From Apoderus coryli (taxonomy: Eukaryota; Arthropoda; Insecta; Coleoptera; Attelabidae), in the NCBI GenBank assembly GCA_911728435.2, contig OU452199.1, positions 2,366,860-2,430,859 on the forward strand: a stretch of DNA of 64,000 nucleotides. Direction: 5' to 3'. Under the pieces are notes generated by a model. That model was not told where the DNA came from. It saw only the letters and a program-made list of their open reading frames with translations, and searched no databases. Position numbers and translations under genes: made by a program. This document shows, piece by piece, positions 19,641-33,900 of this stretch (positions are counted from its first letter, which is position 1; each line of letters opens with the position of its first letter).

Positions 19641-21160
19641 TATTGATCTTAGGTAAGTAAGTAAGGGCCTACAGATTGACAATCAGTTCCACCTAGATTG
19701 AAACGAAACATGATCCGAAGCTAATAAAGTCTGTCAACAGTGAGAAACTAAAATCACTGAATTACGACATGTTATTCTAATTCTAGAAGGTGGGATAAAA
19801 AATCGACCACCTGTAAAGTCTTCTCCGCGTCCACGGAGGTCGTGAACCGCGCCCGCCACTGGTCCATGGCATGCTATTTTACCATGAAGAGAAAACACAA
19901 AACAAACCATTGTAGTTGTTGGTTTAACTTTAGTATGAAACCAAACGCAGAAACCGCCTCGGCATCTAGTTGAGTACGTTCCGACTTACCAGTTTTATTA
20001 TTTCGTGTTCGCATTTTTTAGTCCTACACAATATAAAAGAAAATCTATTACATAAATAATATTCAAAACTTTAATTATATAATAATTTATTTATAACATT
20101 AAATTAAAACTACGTAATAAATAAATAAATAATCATCAACATGGCCATGGATAAAAAGCACACTACCTAAGTAATTATTATTAACGTTAAAAATCAAGTG
20201 TGGCCTCTAAGTAGGTACCCAAAACACCTGATTGTTTTGACAGAACAAACACAGTGTGTGTGTGATTGTTGCAGAAATATTTAAAGTTTGCAAATAATAT
20301 TTCGTGAATCAACTTTATTAATAATTGTATACGATTATTATTTAATATTTTAAATTGAATTTTATTATTAATTAATGTGTTGTAATAAATATTGTGTTTG
20401 TTATCCATAGTTTTTGTTAATAACAGTGGGTTTAATTGACTTTTTGTTACCAGTTGGTGTAGAATAGATATCATCGCTTTGGGCAGTTGATTTTTCGGTA
20501 GGTATTTCTTTATTATATTTAAATTATTTGTATAATAGTTTTAACACCTGTTATAAAGTTCTTTCGTTCTCCAAGGAGAATTTTTATTAATTTTATTAAT
20601 AGTCTAAGAGCTGGCTGTGAAATTTTAATATGAAAAGACTAAAGGCGTCCGAAAAATCTGCAATACAATTTATGCGGGTTTAGAAATAAGACTACGTGTA
20701 GGGTATACTGGGAAAGTAGCAAGGCACGCCGCTGCTGTCGTATATGTCTGTTAAAGTTTCGTTTTTATCTGTCCAGGATGAAAATATAATAAAAATACAG
20801 GAAGTAAAATCTACATAGCATTGTTGTTACCGAGATTCAATTGAATAAATACATTGTAAATATTAATAACAACAATGCATAAATCTGGTTTAGTCTTTCA
20901 GTCAAATGTTTAGTTGGATTCGTATAGGTACTTGAATTATTTATATTGCATATACAGGTAGTTATATAATCTATAACATATGTTATTTTCTGTTAATTAA
21001 CCGCATATTATTGGTTGTATTTAATTAATTTAATTAAACAAAAGTAAAATGCTTTATTTGTGTTAAAACTAATTAGAATCCTGTCATATGGGAGCCTTAT
21101 TGACTATAGGTGTCCTATACGAGCAAAATACGATACTTACATAATCAGAAAAGAAATGTT
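19641..21160. other. Intergenic, no gene recognised
   Basis: A GC-richer island around 19830-19870 is followed by about 1.2 kb of AT-rich DNA. The 95-codon minus-strand frame at 20187-20474 is low-complexity and has no recognisable motif. No exon of the neighbouring genes was identified here. Confidence 0.4.
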
Positions 21161-21420
21161 TTTTATACAGGGTGGGCAAAAAATACAAAAATGCCATTAT
21201 ACAGGGTGTATAAAAATACGGAAATATATCGTATAATCAAACTCAAACAAAAAGATAACCTTAGTTGAGTTCGCATCAGCATTTGCGAGCCATATAACAA
21301 TTCTAGGTATTTTCGCAATGAAATGTGACATAATCTAAGATAAAACATCATCATGATCAGCATTCACTCGCTAACGAGTATGAATAATTCCAATTCAGGG
21401 ATTTTTGTTGTGAACTCTAG
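21161..21420. repeat. TATACAGGGTG-type transposon termini
   Basis: Two TATACAGGGTG motifs lie about 40 bp apart, at 21167 and 21199. The same end motif marks elements at 32421, 35365, 36104, 47001 and 49484, so these are probably ends of decayed DNA transposons. Confidence 0.4.
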
Positions 21421-24400
21421 AATGTGTCCACGGATAGAGTTTGGAAGAAGAAAAACTTTTTTATTTGTAGATTTAGAAGAAAAAGTCATTCTTTATAAAA
21501 ACGTCTGCTTGTGTCGAAACTACAAATTCAAATACCAAATTAAATACAGGGTATATCAAAAATAACATTTTGATTTTGATTTTTTTATTTTTTTTTAATT
21601 TTATTAAAATATTTTCAAAACCGCGATTTCAATTCAATTCAATTTATTTGTTTATAAAATTTTTTACAAATTTACAGCAAAATGTTTGATAGATAGATAG
21701 ATATATTTATTCACCATCTTATGTTACATAACATGTATAGTACGTCAAAAAAGAACGAAAATTAATCAAAGTTACAGCAACAAAGAAAGGCTTACAAACA
21801 AATTAAAATAGCAACAACATAAAACAAACTAAAATCTAGAAAAATCTTACAATATCGCTTCTGAAATAGTCCTCAAAGGTATAAAAAGCTTGAGATATCA
21901 AAAATGATTTAATACTTTTGTTAAACTGGACTTCACCAAGGTTCTTTATGTGAGACGGCAGCTTATTATAAAATTTATCACAATAATAGTCAGAACCTTT
22001 CCTAGTCAATAGGCGGTGAAATTCAGGCAATATGTCATTGCGATTTCGTGTACCATAATTATGCATATCAGAGTGAAGAGTGAAATGCGAGACATTGGTT
22101 CGAATGTAGCCAAGATAGTTTAAGATGTACAAGGAAGGCAAAGTAAATAGTCCGTGTTCAACAAAATACTTTTTACAGCAGTCACGCCAACCGAGCCCCA
22201 ACATTGTACGTAAAAATCTCCTCTGTAGCTTGAAGATTTTCATTGCATGGGAACTATGTCCCCAGTTCAAAATACCATAAGACATACGGGAAACAAAATA
22301 ACCATGATATACCGTCAACAGACTGGCGATTGAAACACTCTGCGCAAGCCTTCTAATGAGATATATGACCCTGGACAGCGAGCACCCAAGTTCTCGAACA
22401 TGACTCTCCCAGGTTTATTTAGGATCAAGATGAACCCCAAGGAATTTCATGCGAACATCGCTCTGAAGATCAATAGGCGCAGAACGCAATTTAAAGTTCA
22501 TGCTCTGAGTTTTAGCCTGATTCAAGCTCAGTTCATTTGCCAGAAACCAATTGCCTATGTCAGTCTCAACAGCATTAACCAACTCCCCTAAAGGGTCGTT
22601 TGGTCGATATCTAATCAAACTAGTTGTGTCGTCAGCAAAGAGGATTATATTTGACTCTTCTTGAAATTTGAATAAATCATTTACGTATATTAAAAACAAT
22701 AAAGGTCCCAAAACCGACCCCTGGGGCACACCCCGTCCAACCCTTCGTCTCTCCGAGTATCGTCCCCCATACAAAACGTGCTGAAAACGATCGCTGAGGT
22801 AAGAGCCAACCATGGCAACACTGTCAACATCAAAGTTATAGTACGAGAGTTTCTGAAGAAGTATCTCGTGTGAGACACAGTCAAAAGCCTCAGTGAGGTC
22901 ATAAAAGGAAGCAAAGGTGTCACAGCCCCGCTCCATGCCATCCGAAACATATTCCAAAAGGTTATTAATTGCAAGAGTAGTAGATCTCTTATTACGAAAG
23001 CCATATTGACCTTGCATAAAGAGATTATTTGCTTCAAAATATTCAGTTATTTAATTTTTAATAATAGACTCAAAGATTTTCGAAAAAATTGGCAAGATCG
23101 ATATTGGTCGATAGTTACTGGGATCATCAACCGATCCTTTATTTTTGTAGATTGGAATAACCCTTGCCTCCTTCAAGACCGCCGGAAATACAGTGTCACC
23201 AATGCAATGGTTTATCAACTTAGTAAGCGGCACCACTAGCAGATTCTTTAAAGTCCCAATAATCCTAACATTAAGCTCATAACAATCCGAGCTTTTTGTG
23301 TTTTTCATACCTGATAGTTTTTCACGTACTTCATTAACGGCTACCGTTCTCAAACTAAATCCAGCAGCTCTAGTGGGAGACATATATTTCTCAAAAGTGA
23401 CGGATGTGGCTGGTAGCTGTTTTATGATATCATCATCCGCAGTTGTAAAGTAGTCATTTAAAATATGCGCAGTCAAGTTCTCAGCTGTCCCGAGATTTGG
23501 AGTTGATTCCCAATCCTTGACCAGTCTCCACACAGCAGGATTAATAGCGGATGCAATATACTCCTCATAAGCCCTTCTTTTGGCCTTAGAAAGTTCAGCT
23601 CGATATTGGTTTTTATAGTGTCTTAAGGCGACTTTAGATACAGACTGAGAATCCGATTTATGAATCAAATGCATGGTGCATAGCAGATCTCTCATCCTGC
23701 GCAAATCATCGCTGAACCAATTTATGCGACCCAGCGCTGATCCAGCAGTGACTGTTTTAGATTTAAGAGGAAAACAACTTTCAGCTGTATTTGCAATGAC
23801 ATTAGTAAACGTTAGAAATCTACTATCAAAGCTTATATTTTGATCATCGATAAAGTCCCAATTAATATTCTCGATTCGATTGTACAAGTTAAAAAGTCCG
23901 TATTGAGTTATAGATCTGTAACTAATTTTTGCAACAGGCTCCGTCGGGGAAGTGCGCCCTTCAAAGGTGAAAGAAATGCCATTGTGATCGGACAGATGAT
24001 GTAAATTAAAACGTTTGAATGTGGTGGGGTTAACATTTATATTTGTGAATACATTATCCAGACACGCACTACCTCGAGTTGGAAAAGACACAGAGCCATG
24101 CAAGCCATAAGCCCGAAAAAAATCACACAGGTCGGCCGCTCTTGGATCAGCCGTTTCAAAATGGACATTAAAGTCTCCCGTGACAATGACACTCTGGGAT
24201 AAATTTATACTCTCCAGTATCTTAGCCATAATCTCAAAAAACCGACAGAGGATTTGGGTGGTATTAGTTGTTTTTGCACAATCGGTGTAATAAATCACGG
24301 TTTTTAAAATATTTTCATAAAATTAAAAAAAAAAACAAAAAAATCAAAATCATTAAAAATGATATTTTTGATATACCCTGTATAGTAATCGTAAATTTGG

Positions 24401-24513
24401 TATTTGAAATTGTAGTTTCGACACAAGCAGACGTTTTTATAAAGAATCACTTTTTCTTCTAAATCTACAAATAAAAAAGTTTTTCCTCTTCCAAACTCTA
24501 TCCGTGGACACAT
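21421..24513. mobile_element. Foldback (inverted-repeat) element split by a LINE
   Basis: The left arm is about 21421-21632 and the right arm about 24272-24513. They are inverted copies that begin and end with AATGTGTCCACGGATAG and contain ACAGGGTATATCAAAAATAA. Related arms lie at 46012-46617, where a copy is still compact. The 2.6-kb LINE between the arms is therefore a later insertion into the foldback element. Confidence 0.7.
21633..24271 (-). mobile_element. Non-LTR retrotransposon with partial endonuclease and RT (family E)
   Basis: Minus-strand frames are 23051-24298, 22415-23017 and 21836-22318. The first holds the C-terminal half of an APE-type endonuclease (VTGDFNVHFE, then HLSDHNGISF), a linker, and the RT start (KSSDCYELNV, NYRPISILPIFSKIFE). 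The second has GFRNKRSTTLAI, ASFYDLTEAFDCV, GRGVPQGSVLGPLLF and FADDTTSL. The third is the C-terminal region (LNWGHSSHAMKIF, NYGTRNRNDILP). Frame breaks lie near 23040 and 22370, so it is inactive. The 3' end is near 21640, and a GATA-rich run lies at 21690-21705. It is the most complete LINE here; its first-half endonuclease and ORF1 are missing. Confidence 0.9.
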
Positions 24514-24559
24514 TGTAGATGGCTAAACAGACGTTATATTCGACGTAATACTGCAACGC

Positions 24560-24735
24560 TAAGAAGCAACAAACGATAGAAGAGCGTTATCGAAACGATT
24601 AAGGGACATTTTCCGAAGTTTCACCGCGTAATCCAACTTATCGAAGGGTTTCGGGAAATCGGCATAGACAGCATCGACTCTGAGACATTCCCCGAGTGTG
24701 CGAAAAGCAATCTCTAGAAGTATGTCGAGTTGGTT
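24560..24735 (-). mobile_element. Small reverse-transcriptase fragment (family G)
   Basis: The minus strand reads FRTLGECLRVDAVYADF, then a degraded KPFDKLDY, the first catalytic-aspartate block of a non-LTR RT. It aligns with FRTLGEGLRIDAIYTDF of the LINE at 42004. It lies about 200 bp upstream of the first hillarin exon. Confidence 0.7.
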
Positions 24736-24932
24736 ATGCAAATATTTACAATTCTTTTGTTTTTGTTTCAGGTAATCAATGCCTCCACATCTCTGACACA
24801 AGTTAAAATGGACCTTTGAAAGTGTTTTTTCAAAATAGTTTTGTTGTATTAAATCTAAATTGTGAAGTGACCGTGTATATATAAAATTAAGTGGCAATAT
24901 TAATAATTATGATTCAAAATACGTATAAAGCG

Positions 24933-24992
24933 ATGTATCGTCCGAATTTTTATGAAAGTACTTGTCTCAGATGCAATGAAACCGTTTACCAG
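24933..24992 (+). CDS. Hil: Hillarin exon 1 (20 codons, first LIM zinc pair)
   Basis: This 60-nt exon is too short for ORF finding. It reads MYRPNFYESTCLRCNETVYQ and ends in CAG|GTAAGT. It supplies the missing CxxC of the LIM domain whose other six ligands are in exon 2, and both sides are phase 0. An upstream in-frame ATG at 24909 would add eight residues; the 24933 start is preferred because it begins where I expect insect hillarins to begin. Confidence 0.85.
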
Positions 24993-27900
24993 GTAAGTCA
25001 ATTTCAACTAGGTAATACATTTTTCATAACTGTACTCTAATGCAGTATATTTGGCACGCAATGCAGCTACGCTGTATGCTCTATTAGCCTGTGGAGTAGT
25101 TCAGTATGTGTTGAGTTGCACAAGCTACAACTTCATTTTATTTAGATATTTTCACAAAGCGCAATGCTCTAGTTAGGAGTCCTATATGAGCTTTCGCATC
25201 TGGTCAGTACCTGCTAACAATGTTAATAGTTCTCGTATTCATTTTTGAACTAGCCTGAAATGATCCCAGACCGTTCTTTGAGATGACTGGTACATTTTCT
25301 AAATAATTGGCTTCTAAATTACGTCAAATGATTGAAAAAGCTAACTTACCACTCAAATTTTCTTGATAAACATGTAATTTCCTAATTGCGAGATGCGAGA
25401 GTTACCTTCAATGTTTTTTACAAAAGAAATTTTTGGGAAGAAATTATTTTATTCCTTTTCAAAATTTCGCCTTTATGGTTTATACACATTTGCATACCTA
25501 CGTTCGTAAGAATCTGTGGAAGGGCCATACAAATTTTATTTTTTTTTTCAATTATGAATTTTTTTACAGAATTCTGTAAAACAACTATGAATGATTACTA
25601 TTCTGGCTTTGTTTGCAGAATTCTGTAAAAAACACTCAGAATTATTACGATTCTGACTTTGTTTGCAGAACAACAACTAAGTCAGAATTATTACTATTCT
25701 TACTTTGTTTGCAGAATTCTGTAAAAAAACTCGAATGATAAAAAAAATTTGCAAAAATTTCGAGTTCCAAATAAATCTAGCGAAATATGTTGTGATCTTA
25801 CTTTTAATTCTATATCTTTTTTAATATGTAAGACATTTTATTTAAACTTGCTTTATTTGAAGCCAAATTGAAGCTGCTTCAACTAAATTTATCAAACAAT
25901 TTAATTATTTTTAAGGTCTTTTTTTTAATTTGCAAAAATTTCGTGTACAAAAGCAAACCGATCGAAACATGTTAACATCTTACTTTTAGTTCTATATCTT
26001 TTTTAATATTTAAGATATTTTAATTCAACTTGATTTATTTGAAGCTAAATTGAAGCTGCTTCAATTAAATCTATCGAAAACTGTAATTATTTTAACTTTT
26101 TTTTTTTTAATTTGCAAAAATTTCGAGTTCCAAATAAATCTAGCGAAATATGTTAAGATCATTCTTTTAATTCTATATCTTTTTTAATATGTAAGATATT
26201 TTATTTAAACTTGCTTTATTTGAAGCCAAATTGAAGCTGCTTCAACTAAATTTATCAAACAATTTAATTATTTTTAAGGTCTTTTTTTTAATTTGCAAAA
26301 ATTTCGTGTACAAAAGCAAACCGATCGAAACATGTTAACATCTTACTTTTAGTTCTATATCTTTTTGGATATTTGAGATATTTTAATTTAACTTGATTTA
26401 TTTGAAGCTAAATTGAAGCTGCTTCAACTAAATCTATCGAAAACTGTAATTATTTTAACTGTTTTTTTTAATTTGCAAAAATTTCGAGTTCCAAATAAAT
26501 CTAGCGAAATATGTTAAGATCATTCTTTTAATTCTATATCTTTTTTAATATGTAAGATATTTTATTTATACTTGATTTATTTGAAGCTAAATTGAAGCTG
26601 CTTCAATTAAATTTATCAAACAATTTAATTATTTTTAAGGTCTTTTTTTTAATTTGCAAAAATTTCGTGTACAAAAGCAAACCGATCGAAACATGTTAAC
26701 ATCTTACTTTTAGTTCTATATCTTTTTGAATATTTTAGATATTTTAATTCAACTTAATTTATTTGAAGCTAAATTGAAGCTGCTTCAACTAAATCTATCG
26801 AAAACTGTAATTATTTTAACTGTTTTTTTTTAATTTGCAAAAATTTTGAGTTCCAAATAAATCTAGCGAAATATGTTAAGATCATTCTTTTAATTCTATA
26901 TCTTTTTTAATATGTAAGATATTTTATTTAAACTTGATTTATTTGAAGCTAAATTGAAGCTGCTTCAATTAAATTTATCAAACAATTTAATTATTTTTAA
27001 GGTCTTTTTTTTAATTTGCAAAAATTTCGTGTACAAAAGCAAACCGATCGAAACATGTTAACATCTTACTTTTAGTTCTATATCTTTTTTAATATTTAAG
27101 ATATTTTAATTCAACTTGATTTATTTGAAGCTAAATTGAAGCTGCTTCAATTAAATCTATCGAAAACTGTAATTATTTTAACTTTTTTTTTTTTAATTTG
27201 CAAAAATTTCGAGTTCCAAATAAATCTAGCGAAATATGTTAAGATCATTCTTTTAATTCTATATCTTTTTTAATATGTAAGATATTTTATTTAAACTTGC
27301 TTTATTTGAAGCCAAATTGAAGCTGCTTCAACTAAATTTATCAAACAATTTAATTATTTTTAAGGTCTTTTTTTTAATTTGCAAAAATTTCGTGTACAAA
27401 AGCAAACCGATCGAAACATGTTAACATCTTACTTTTAGTTCTATATCTTTTTGGATATTTGAGATATTTTAATTTAACTTGATTTATTTGAAGCTAAATT
27501 GAAGCTGCTTCAACTAAATCTATCGAAAACTGTAATTATTTTAACTGTTTTTTTTAATTTGCAAAAATTTCGAGTTCCAAATAAATCTAGCGAAATATGT
27601 TAAGATCATTCTTTTAATTCTATATCTTTTTTAATATGTAAGATATTTTATTTATACTTGATTTATTTGAAGCTAAATTGAAGCTGCTTCAATTAAATTT
27701 ATCAAACAATTTAATTATTTTTAAGGTCTTTTTTTTAATTTGCAAAAATTTCGTGTACAAAAGCAAACCGATCGAAACATGTTAACATCTTACTTTTAGT
27801 TCTATATCTTTTTGAATATTTTAGATATTTTAATTCAACTTGATTTATTTGAAGCTAAATTGAAGCTGCTTCAACTAAATCTATCGAAAACTGTAATTAT

Positions 27901-30900
27901 TTTAACTGTTTTTTTTTAATTTGCAAAAATTTTGAGTTCCAAATAAATCTAGCGAAATATGTTAAGATCATTCTTTTAATTCTATATCTTTTTTAATATG
28001 TAAGATATTTTATTTAAACTTGATTTATTTGAAGCTAAATTGAAGCTGCTTCAATTAAATTTATCAAACAATTTAATTATTTTTAAGGTCTTTTTTTTAA
28101 TTTGCAAAAATTTCGTGTACAAAAGCAAACCGATCGAAACATGTTAACATCTTACTTTTAGTTCTATATCTTTTTTAATATTTAAGATATTTTAATTCAA
28201 CTTGATTTATTTGAAGCTAAATTGAAGCTGCTTCAACTAAATCTATCGAAAACTGTAATTATTTTAACTGTTTTTTTTTTAATTTGCAAAAATTTCGAGT
28301 TCCAAATAAATCTAGCGAAATATGTTAAGATCATTCTTTTAATTCTATATCTTTTTTAATATGTAAGATATTTTATTTAAACTTGCTTTATTTGAAGCCA
28401 AATTGAAGCTGCTTCAACTAAATTTATCAAACAATTTAATTATTTTTAAGGTCTTTTTTTTAATTTGCAAAAATTTCGTGTACAAAAGCAAACCGATCGA
28501 AACATGTTAACATCTTACTTTTAGTTCTATATCTTTTTGGATATTTGAGATATTTTAATTTAACTTGATTTATTTGAAGCTAAATTGAAGCTGCTTCAAC
28601 TAAATCTATCGAAAACTGTAATTATTTTAACTGTTTTTTTTAATTTGCAAAAATTTCGAGTTCCAAATAAATCTAGCGAAATATGTTAAGATCATTCTTT
28701 TAATTCTATATCTTTTTTAATATGTAAGATATTTTATTTAAACTTGATTTATTTGAAGCTAAATTGAAGCTGCTTCAATTAAATTTATCAAACAATTTAA
28801 TTATTTTTAAGGTCTTTTTTTTAATTTGCAAAAATTTCGTGTACAAAAGCAAACCGATCGAAACATGTTAACATCTTACTTTTAGTTCTATATCTTTTTG
28901 AATATTTTAGATATTTTAATTCAACTTGATTTATTTGAAGCTAAATTGAAGCTGCTTCAACTAAATCTATCGAAAACTGTAATTATTTTAACTATTTTTT
29001 TTTAATTTGCAAAAATTTTGAGTTCCAAATAAATCTAGCGAAATATGTTAAGATCATTCTTTTAATTCTATATCTTTTTTAATATGTAAGATATTTTATT
29101 TAAACTTGATTTATTTGAAGCTAAATTGAAGCTGCTTCAATTAAATTTATCAAACAATTTAATTATTTTTAAGGTCTTTTTTTTAATTTGCAAAAATTTC
29201 GTGTACAAAAGCAAACCGATCGAAACATGTTAACATCTTACTTTTAGTTCTATATCTTTTTTAATATTTAAGATATTTTAATTCAACTTGATTTATTTGA
29301 AGCTAAATTGAAGCTGCTTCAACTAAATCTATCCAAAACTGTAATTATTTTAACTGTTTTTTTTTAATTTGCAAAAATTTTGAGTTCCAAATAAATCTAG
29401 CGAAATATGTTAAGATCATTCTTTTAATTCTATATCTTTTTTAATATGTAAGATATTTTAATTGAACTTGCTTTATTTGAAGCTAAATTGAAGCTGCTTC
29501 AACTAAATTTATCAAACAATTTAATTATTTTTAAGGTCTGGTTTTTTAATTTGCAAAAATTTCGTGTACAAAAGCAAATCGATCGAAACATGTTAATTCG
29601 GGCTTTGTTTGCAAAATTCTGTAAAAAAACACCCAGAATTATTACTATTCTGACTTTGTTTGCAGAATTCTGTAAAAAAAACTCCGAATGATAAAAAATT
29701 CTGAGTTTTCATTCAGAATTCTGTAAAAAACGCCAAAATCGTAAAAAAATCAAAATTTTTTACAGAATTCTGGAAAATAACTCCGCATGATATAAAATTC
29801 TGCGTTTTCATTCAGAATTCTGTAAAAAAACGACAGAATCGTAAAAAAAATCCGAGTTTTTTACAGAATTCTTTAAAATAACTTAGAATTATTACTATTG
29901 TGACTTTGTTAGCAGAATTCTGTAAAAAAACTCCGGATGATAAAAAATTTCCACTGTTCCTTACAGAATACTGTAAAAAATCTCAGAATTGAAAAATGCC
30001 GAGTTTTCATTCAGAATTCTACAAAAAAGTCAAAATGTTAATAATTCTGAGTTGTTTTACAGAATTCTGTAAAAGAAGTCAGATTTGAAAACTTCCTTTT
30101 TTTACAGACTTTTGCAAAAAAGTCAGAATAGTAAAAATTCGAGTTTTTTACAGAATTCTGCAAAAAGTCAGAATGGTTTAAAAATACCAAGTTTTTTACA
30201 GAAATCTGCAAAAAAGTCAAAAGAGTAACAATTCTGAGTTGTTTTACAGAATTCTGTAAAAAAAAGTTAGAATTGAAAAATTTCTAGTTTTTTGGCAGAA
30301 TTTTGTAAAAAACGTCAGAATTGTAAAAAAATCCGAGTTTTTTACAGAATTCTGTAAAATAAGTTAGAATTATTACTATTGTGACTTTGTTAGCAGAATT
30401 CTGTAAAAAAAACTCCGGATGATAAAAAATTCCAACTGTTCCGTACAGAATTCTATAAAAAATGTCAGAATTGAAAAATTCCGAGTTTTCATTCAGGATT
30501 TTGCAAAAAAGTCAGAATGGTAAAAAAATTCGGAGTTTTTTACAGAATTCTGTAAAAAAATCAAAATGATAAAAGATCCCGATTATGTTTATAGAACTCT
30601 GCAAAAAATTCAGAATAGTAATAATTCTGAGTTGTTTTACAGAATTGTGTAAAAGAAGCCAGAATTGAAAACTTCCTTTTTTTACAGAATTCTGCAAAAA
30701 AAGTCAGAATGGTAAAAAAAATCCGCGTTTTTTACAGAATTCTGCAAAAAGTCAGAATGATTAAAAAATCCCAAGTTTTTTTTTACAGAATTTTGCGAAA
30801 AAGTTGAAATAGTAATAATTCTGAGTTGTTTTACAGAATTTTATAAAAATGTCAGAATTGAAAAATTTCTAGTTTTTTGGCAGAATTTTGTAAAAAAAGT

Positions 30901-33900
30901 CAGAATGATAAAAAATTCCGAGTTTTTTTACAGAATTCACCAAGAAAAGTCAGAATTACAAAATATATATTTTATATGGCCCTTCTATGCTTTCGTACGT
31001 TCCAATCAGTTCTTAAAACATTTTTCCACTGTGAAGGTTATATCTCGGAAACAAAAAGAAGCCATTAGGTGATCCATCAGACAAATATTATGGATATATA
31101 AGTATACTTAGTCAACTGTTTGACGTTTTGTGTTTGTTATGATGAAGAATAATGCGACGTTTTTGGTTGTTCTTCCTGATTTCGTCCATGACTTTTGGCA
31201 AGCAAATTACTGTATAGTACCATTCAGCGTTATCTGTGCTTCGATCTTCTAAAAGAATTGTTGGGATGAGTTGTGCACAACCGAAACAGTCACTTTCTAG
31301 GAAATGCCTAGTGCGCGAGGAACTTTTGTGGGATTCTGTTCATGTTGGAATACAGTGGATTCTTGCTTGGTTTTCGGCTCATACGAATATAAAAATATGT
31401 GACTCTGGTAAACATTAATATTCTAGGACTCCTGAAAAATTCTGATCTCTAAACCTATAAAAATTTAGGGCACGCCAATAATGGGCCTCTGCACAACAAC
31501 TGACTGCTTTGACAGATCCAATGTTGTGATGGCGTCTGTTTCTCCGGAAATTGATTGGCAAATTATTTTCTTCCCAGGTTGACCGAGTGGGACCGCTAAA
31601 AGACTTCACATTCTTCCACAGCGGTTGCTTCAAATGCGCAGTATGTGGTACCAAATTAACGTTAAAAACGTATTACAACAATCAACATCGACAAGAAGAC
31701 AAAGAAGTGTATTGTAATAGTCATGTTCCGAAAATTGGACCAGGCCACTTAGACGGATCATCGGTTGGTATTAGAAGTGCACTGAACGTACCGAAGTCTT
31801 CAAATTTTGTCAATGAACAGATCCGCGGTCCTATGGGTCGAGGTGGAGTCGAAGGAGAAGGTAAGACTGTTGGAATTCTCATTGAGAGAAGTAATTATAA
31901 AACAATAAGCGACTTTTAACAGCAGAATTTAAATTAGGGATGTGTCTGTTTGTCCGAGAGCTCAATCAATTTGGTTTGTGATGATTTCTTTAAGATTTTC
32001 GTCATTCTTTTTTGAAAATCATTCTTTTATTGAATATGGATGCTAGGTTAATCCTTTACATATCAAAATTAATTTTTTTTATTTACCTACAACTAAAACC
32101 TAATTAATTAAGCTACGATTACGATGCCAAATCTCTGTCACTTTCTCAAACAAAATGGCGTCTGAAATTAATAATAAAATGTCATCTAATTATGTCGTCT
32201 GCTTAATCTTCTGATGGTTCGCGGATCAGGGTGACGCCTCGCAGGATAATGTCCAACATAAATTCGGCGCTTGACCGCCATTTTAAACGTTAGATATGTC
32301 ATTATACGTCAAAAAGTCACCCTCCAGCATAGAATAATAACTATAGATAAGAAGGGTCAGTAGACGCTAAAAACGGCATCGACTCGTCGCAATCCCAGGC
32401 ACATTTCTGGCCCGCTACTATACAGGGTGTTAGTAAACAAGTGCGACAAACTTCAGGGGGTATTTCTGCATGAAAAAATAATGACAATTTGCTATATAAA
32501 TATATGTCCGCAATTGCTTCATTTTCTGAGATACATGCCAAACGACATGCGGAGGCAGGGTCATTAAGGATAGTTTCTTAGGTCTTGATTAGATCCTGTA
32601 TGATAGCGTCCTACACCAAACCAAGGCTCCAAAAAATTGAAATCTGGTTCCCTAATAATGGGATCGTGATATTTACGCAGGACAATGATCATGGTGCGGG
32701 CAACGTTCACATGGTGCGGGCAACGTTCACCTAAGGAGGTAGTTTTGCTTTGTAGTTCGTCTTTTTTGTTCAAATATGGTGTAATCAACGAATTAAAAAT
32801 TATAAAAACATTGCAGAACAGAAAGGTAATCCTTTTTAATACACATAAGTATTAGTAAAACTCGTATATCGTTTAAACTACGTTGAAATTAAAAAATATA
32901 GTATACTGTTGAATTAGGCGAAAACTACACAAAATTTAAATAGTTTTCACGCCGCAAAAAAGTACCGATATTGCAAGTTTTTTTCAAACACTTGTAGTTG
33001 CCCGCACCAATTCAATACATTTAAAGTATATTATTATTCAGCGTAGTTTCTCTATTGAATGATGGTTGATTCTGGGTTATCCGCTGAGACTAAAATCTTG
33101 CTTGAAGCAATAAAAAGGTCGGAAGACAGTATTAGAGGGGAATTGCTTGAAGCAATAAAAGGGTCGGAAGACAATATTAGAGAAAAATTGAAGAGGGAAA
33201 ATCGGAAACTTTTTGATACTCTGAATGAACAAGCAGACCGTATTACTAAATTGGAAGAGCGCTGCTTCAGTCTCGAGGCAAAGTGTACAACCTACGAAAG
33301 AAAGTTTCGAAAGAACAACATAATTATATTAGGACCGAAGCACCCAAGGCGAGTCTGGCGGAAATCGTTATTAAGAAATTTCAAGAATTGCTGGGAATTG
33401 AATTAATCAAGCGTGATCTTAATAATATTGTAATTATTGGAGCTGCAAAAGACAATCATATTAAAGTCCCATTTTCGTCGTTTTTTTATAAAGAAATATA
33501 TCTTGGAAAACAGGTATAAACTAAAGGGAACCCAACTGTACATTTCCAACGATTTAAGCTTTGAAGATCGTCAGGATCGAAAGATTTTGAAGGAGAACTT
33601 AATGTGTCCTCGTGCGCAGGGCTGTATTGTGAAGATAGTCAAGAACCACCTTCAAATTGGAGATACATTGTATTCGGTGTCGGAACTTAGAGAGAAGAAT
33701 CACTGCGATCCTGCCGCGACGCAACCTGCGGACAATCACAATTTGTTGATCACAAACAGTCAAAATTTGATGACTGGCAATTCGATAACGAAAGAAAATT
33801 TCAACGTAGACGAAAGGAAACGTAAATTACCGATTGATGATCATACAGAACAGTCTTTAAAGGTAACAAGAACGACGGTTCTGGATCGATTACCAGCACG

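Noticed and set aside
20187..20474. 95-codon minus-strand frame
   Set aside because: Isoleucine/asparagine-rich low-complexity translation in AT-rich DNA, with no motif or splice support.
25741..29600. Regular repeats resembling a CRISPR array
   Set aside because: Units are adjacent monomers of about 181 bp without unique spacers, in a eukaryotic intron; this is a satellite.
31236..31418. Plus-strand 60-codon frame
   Set aside because: Antisense of the mariner transposase remnant.
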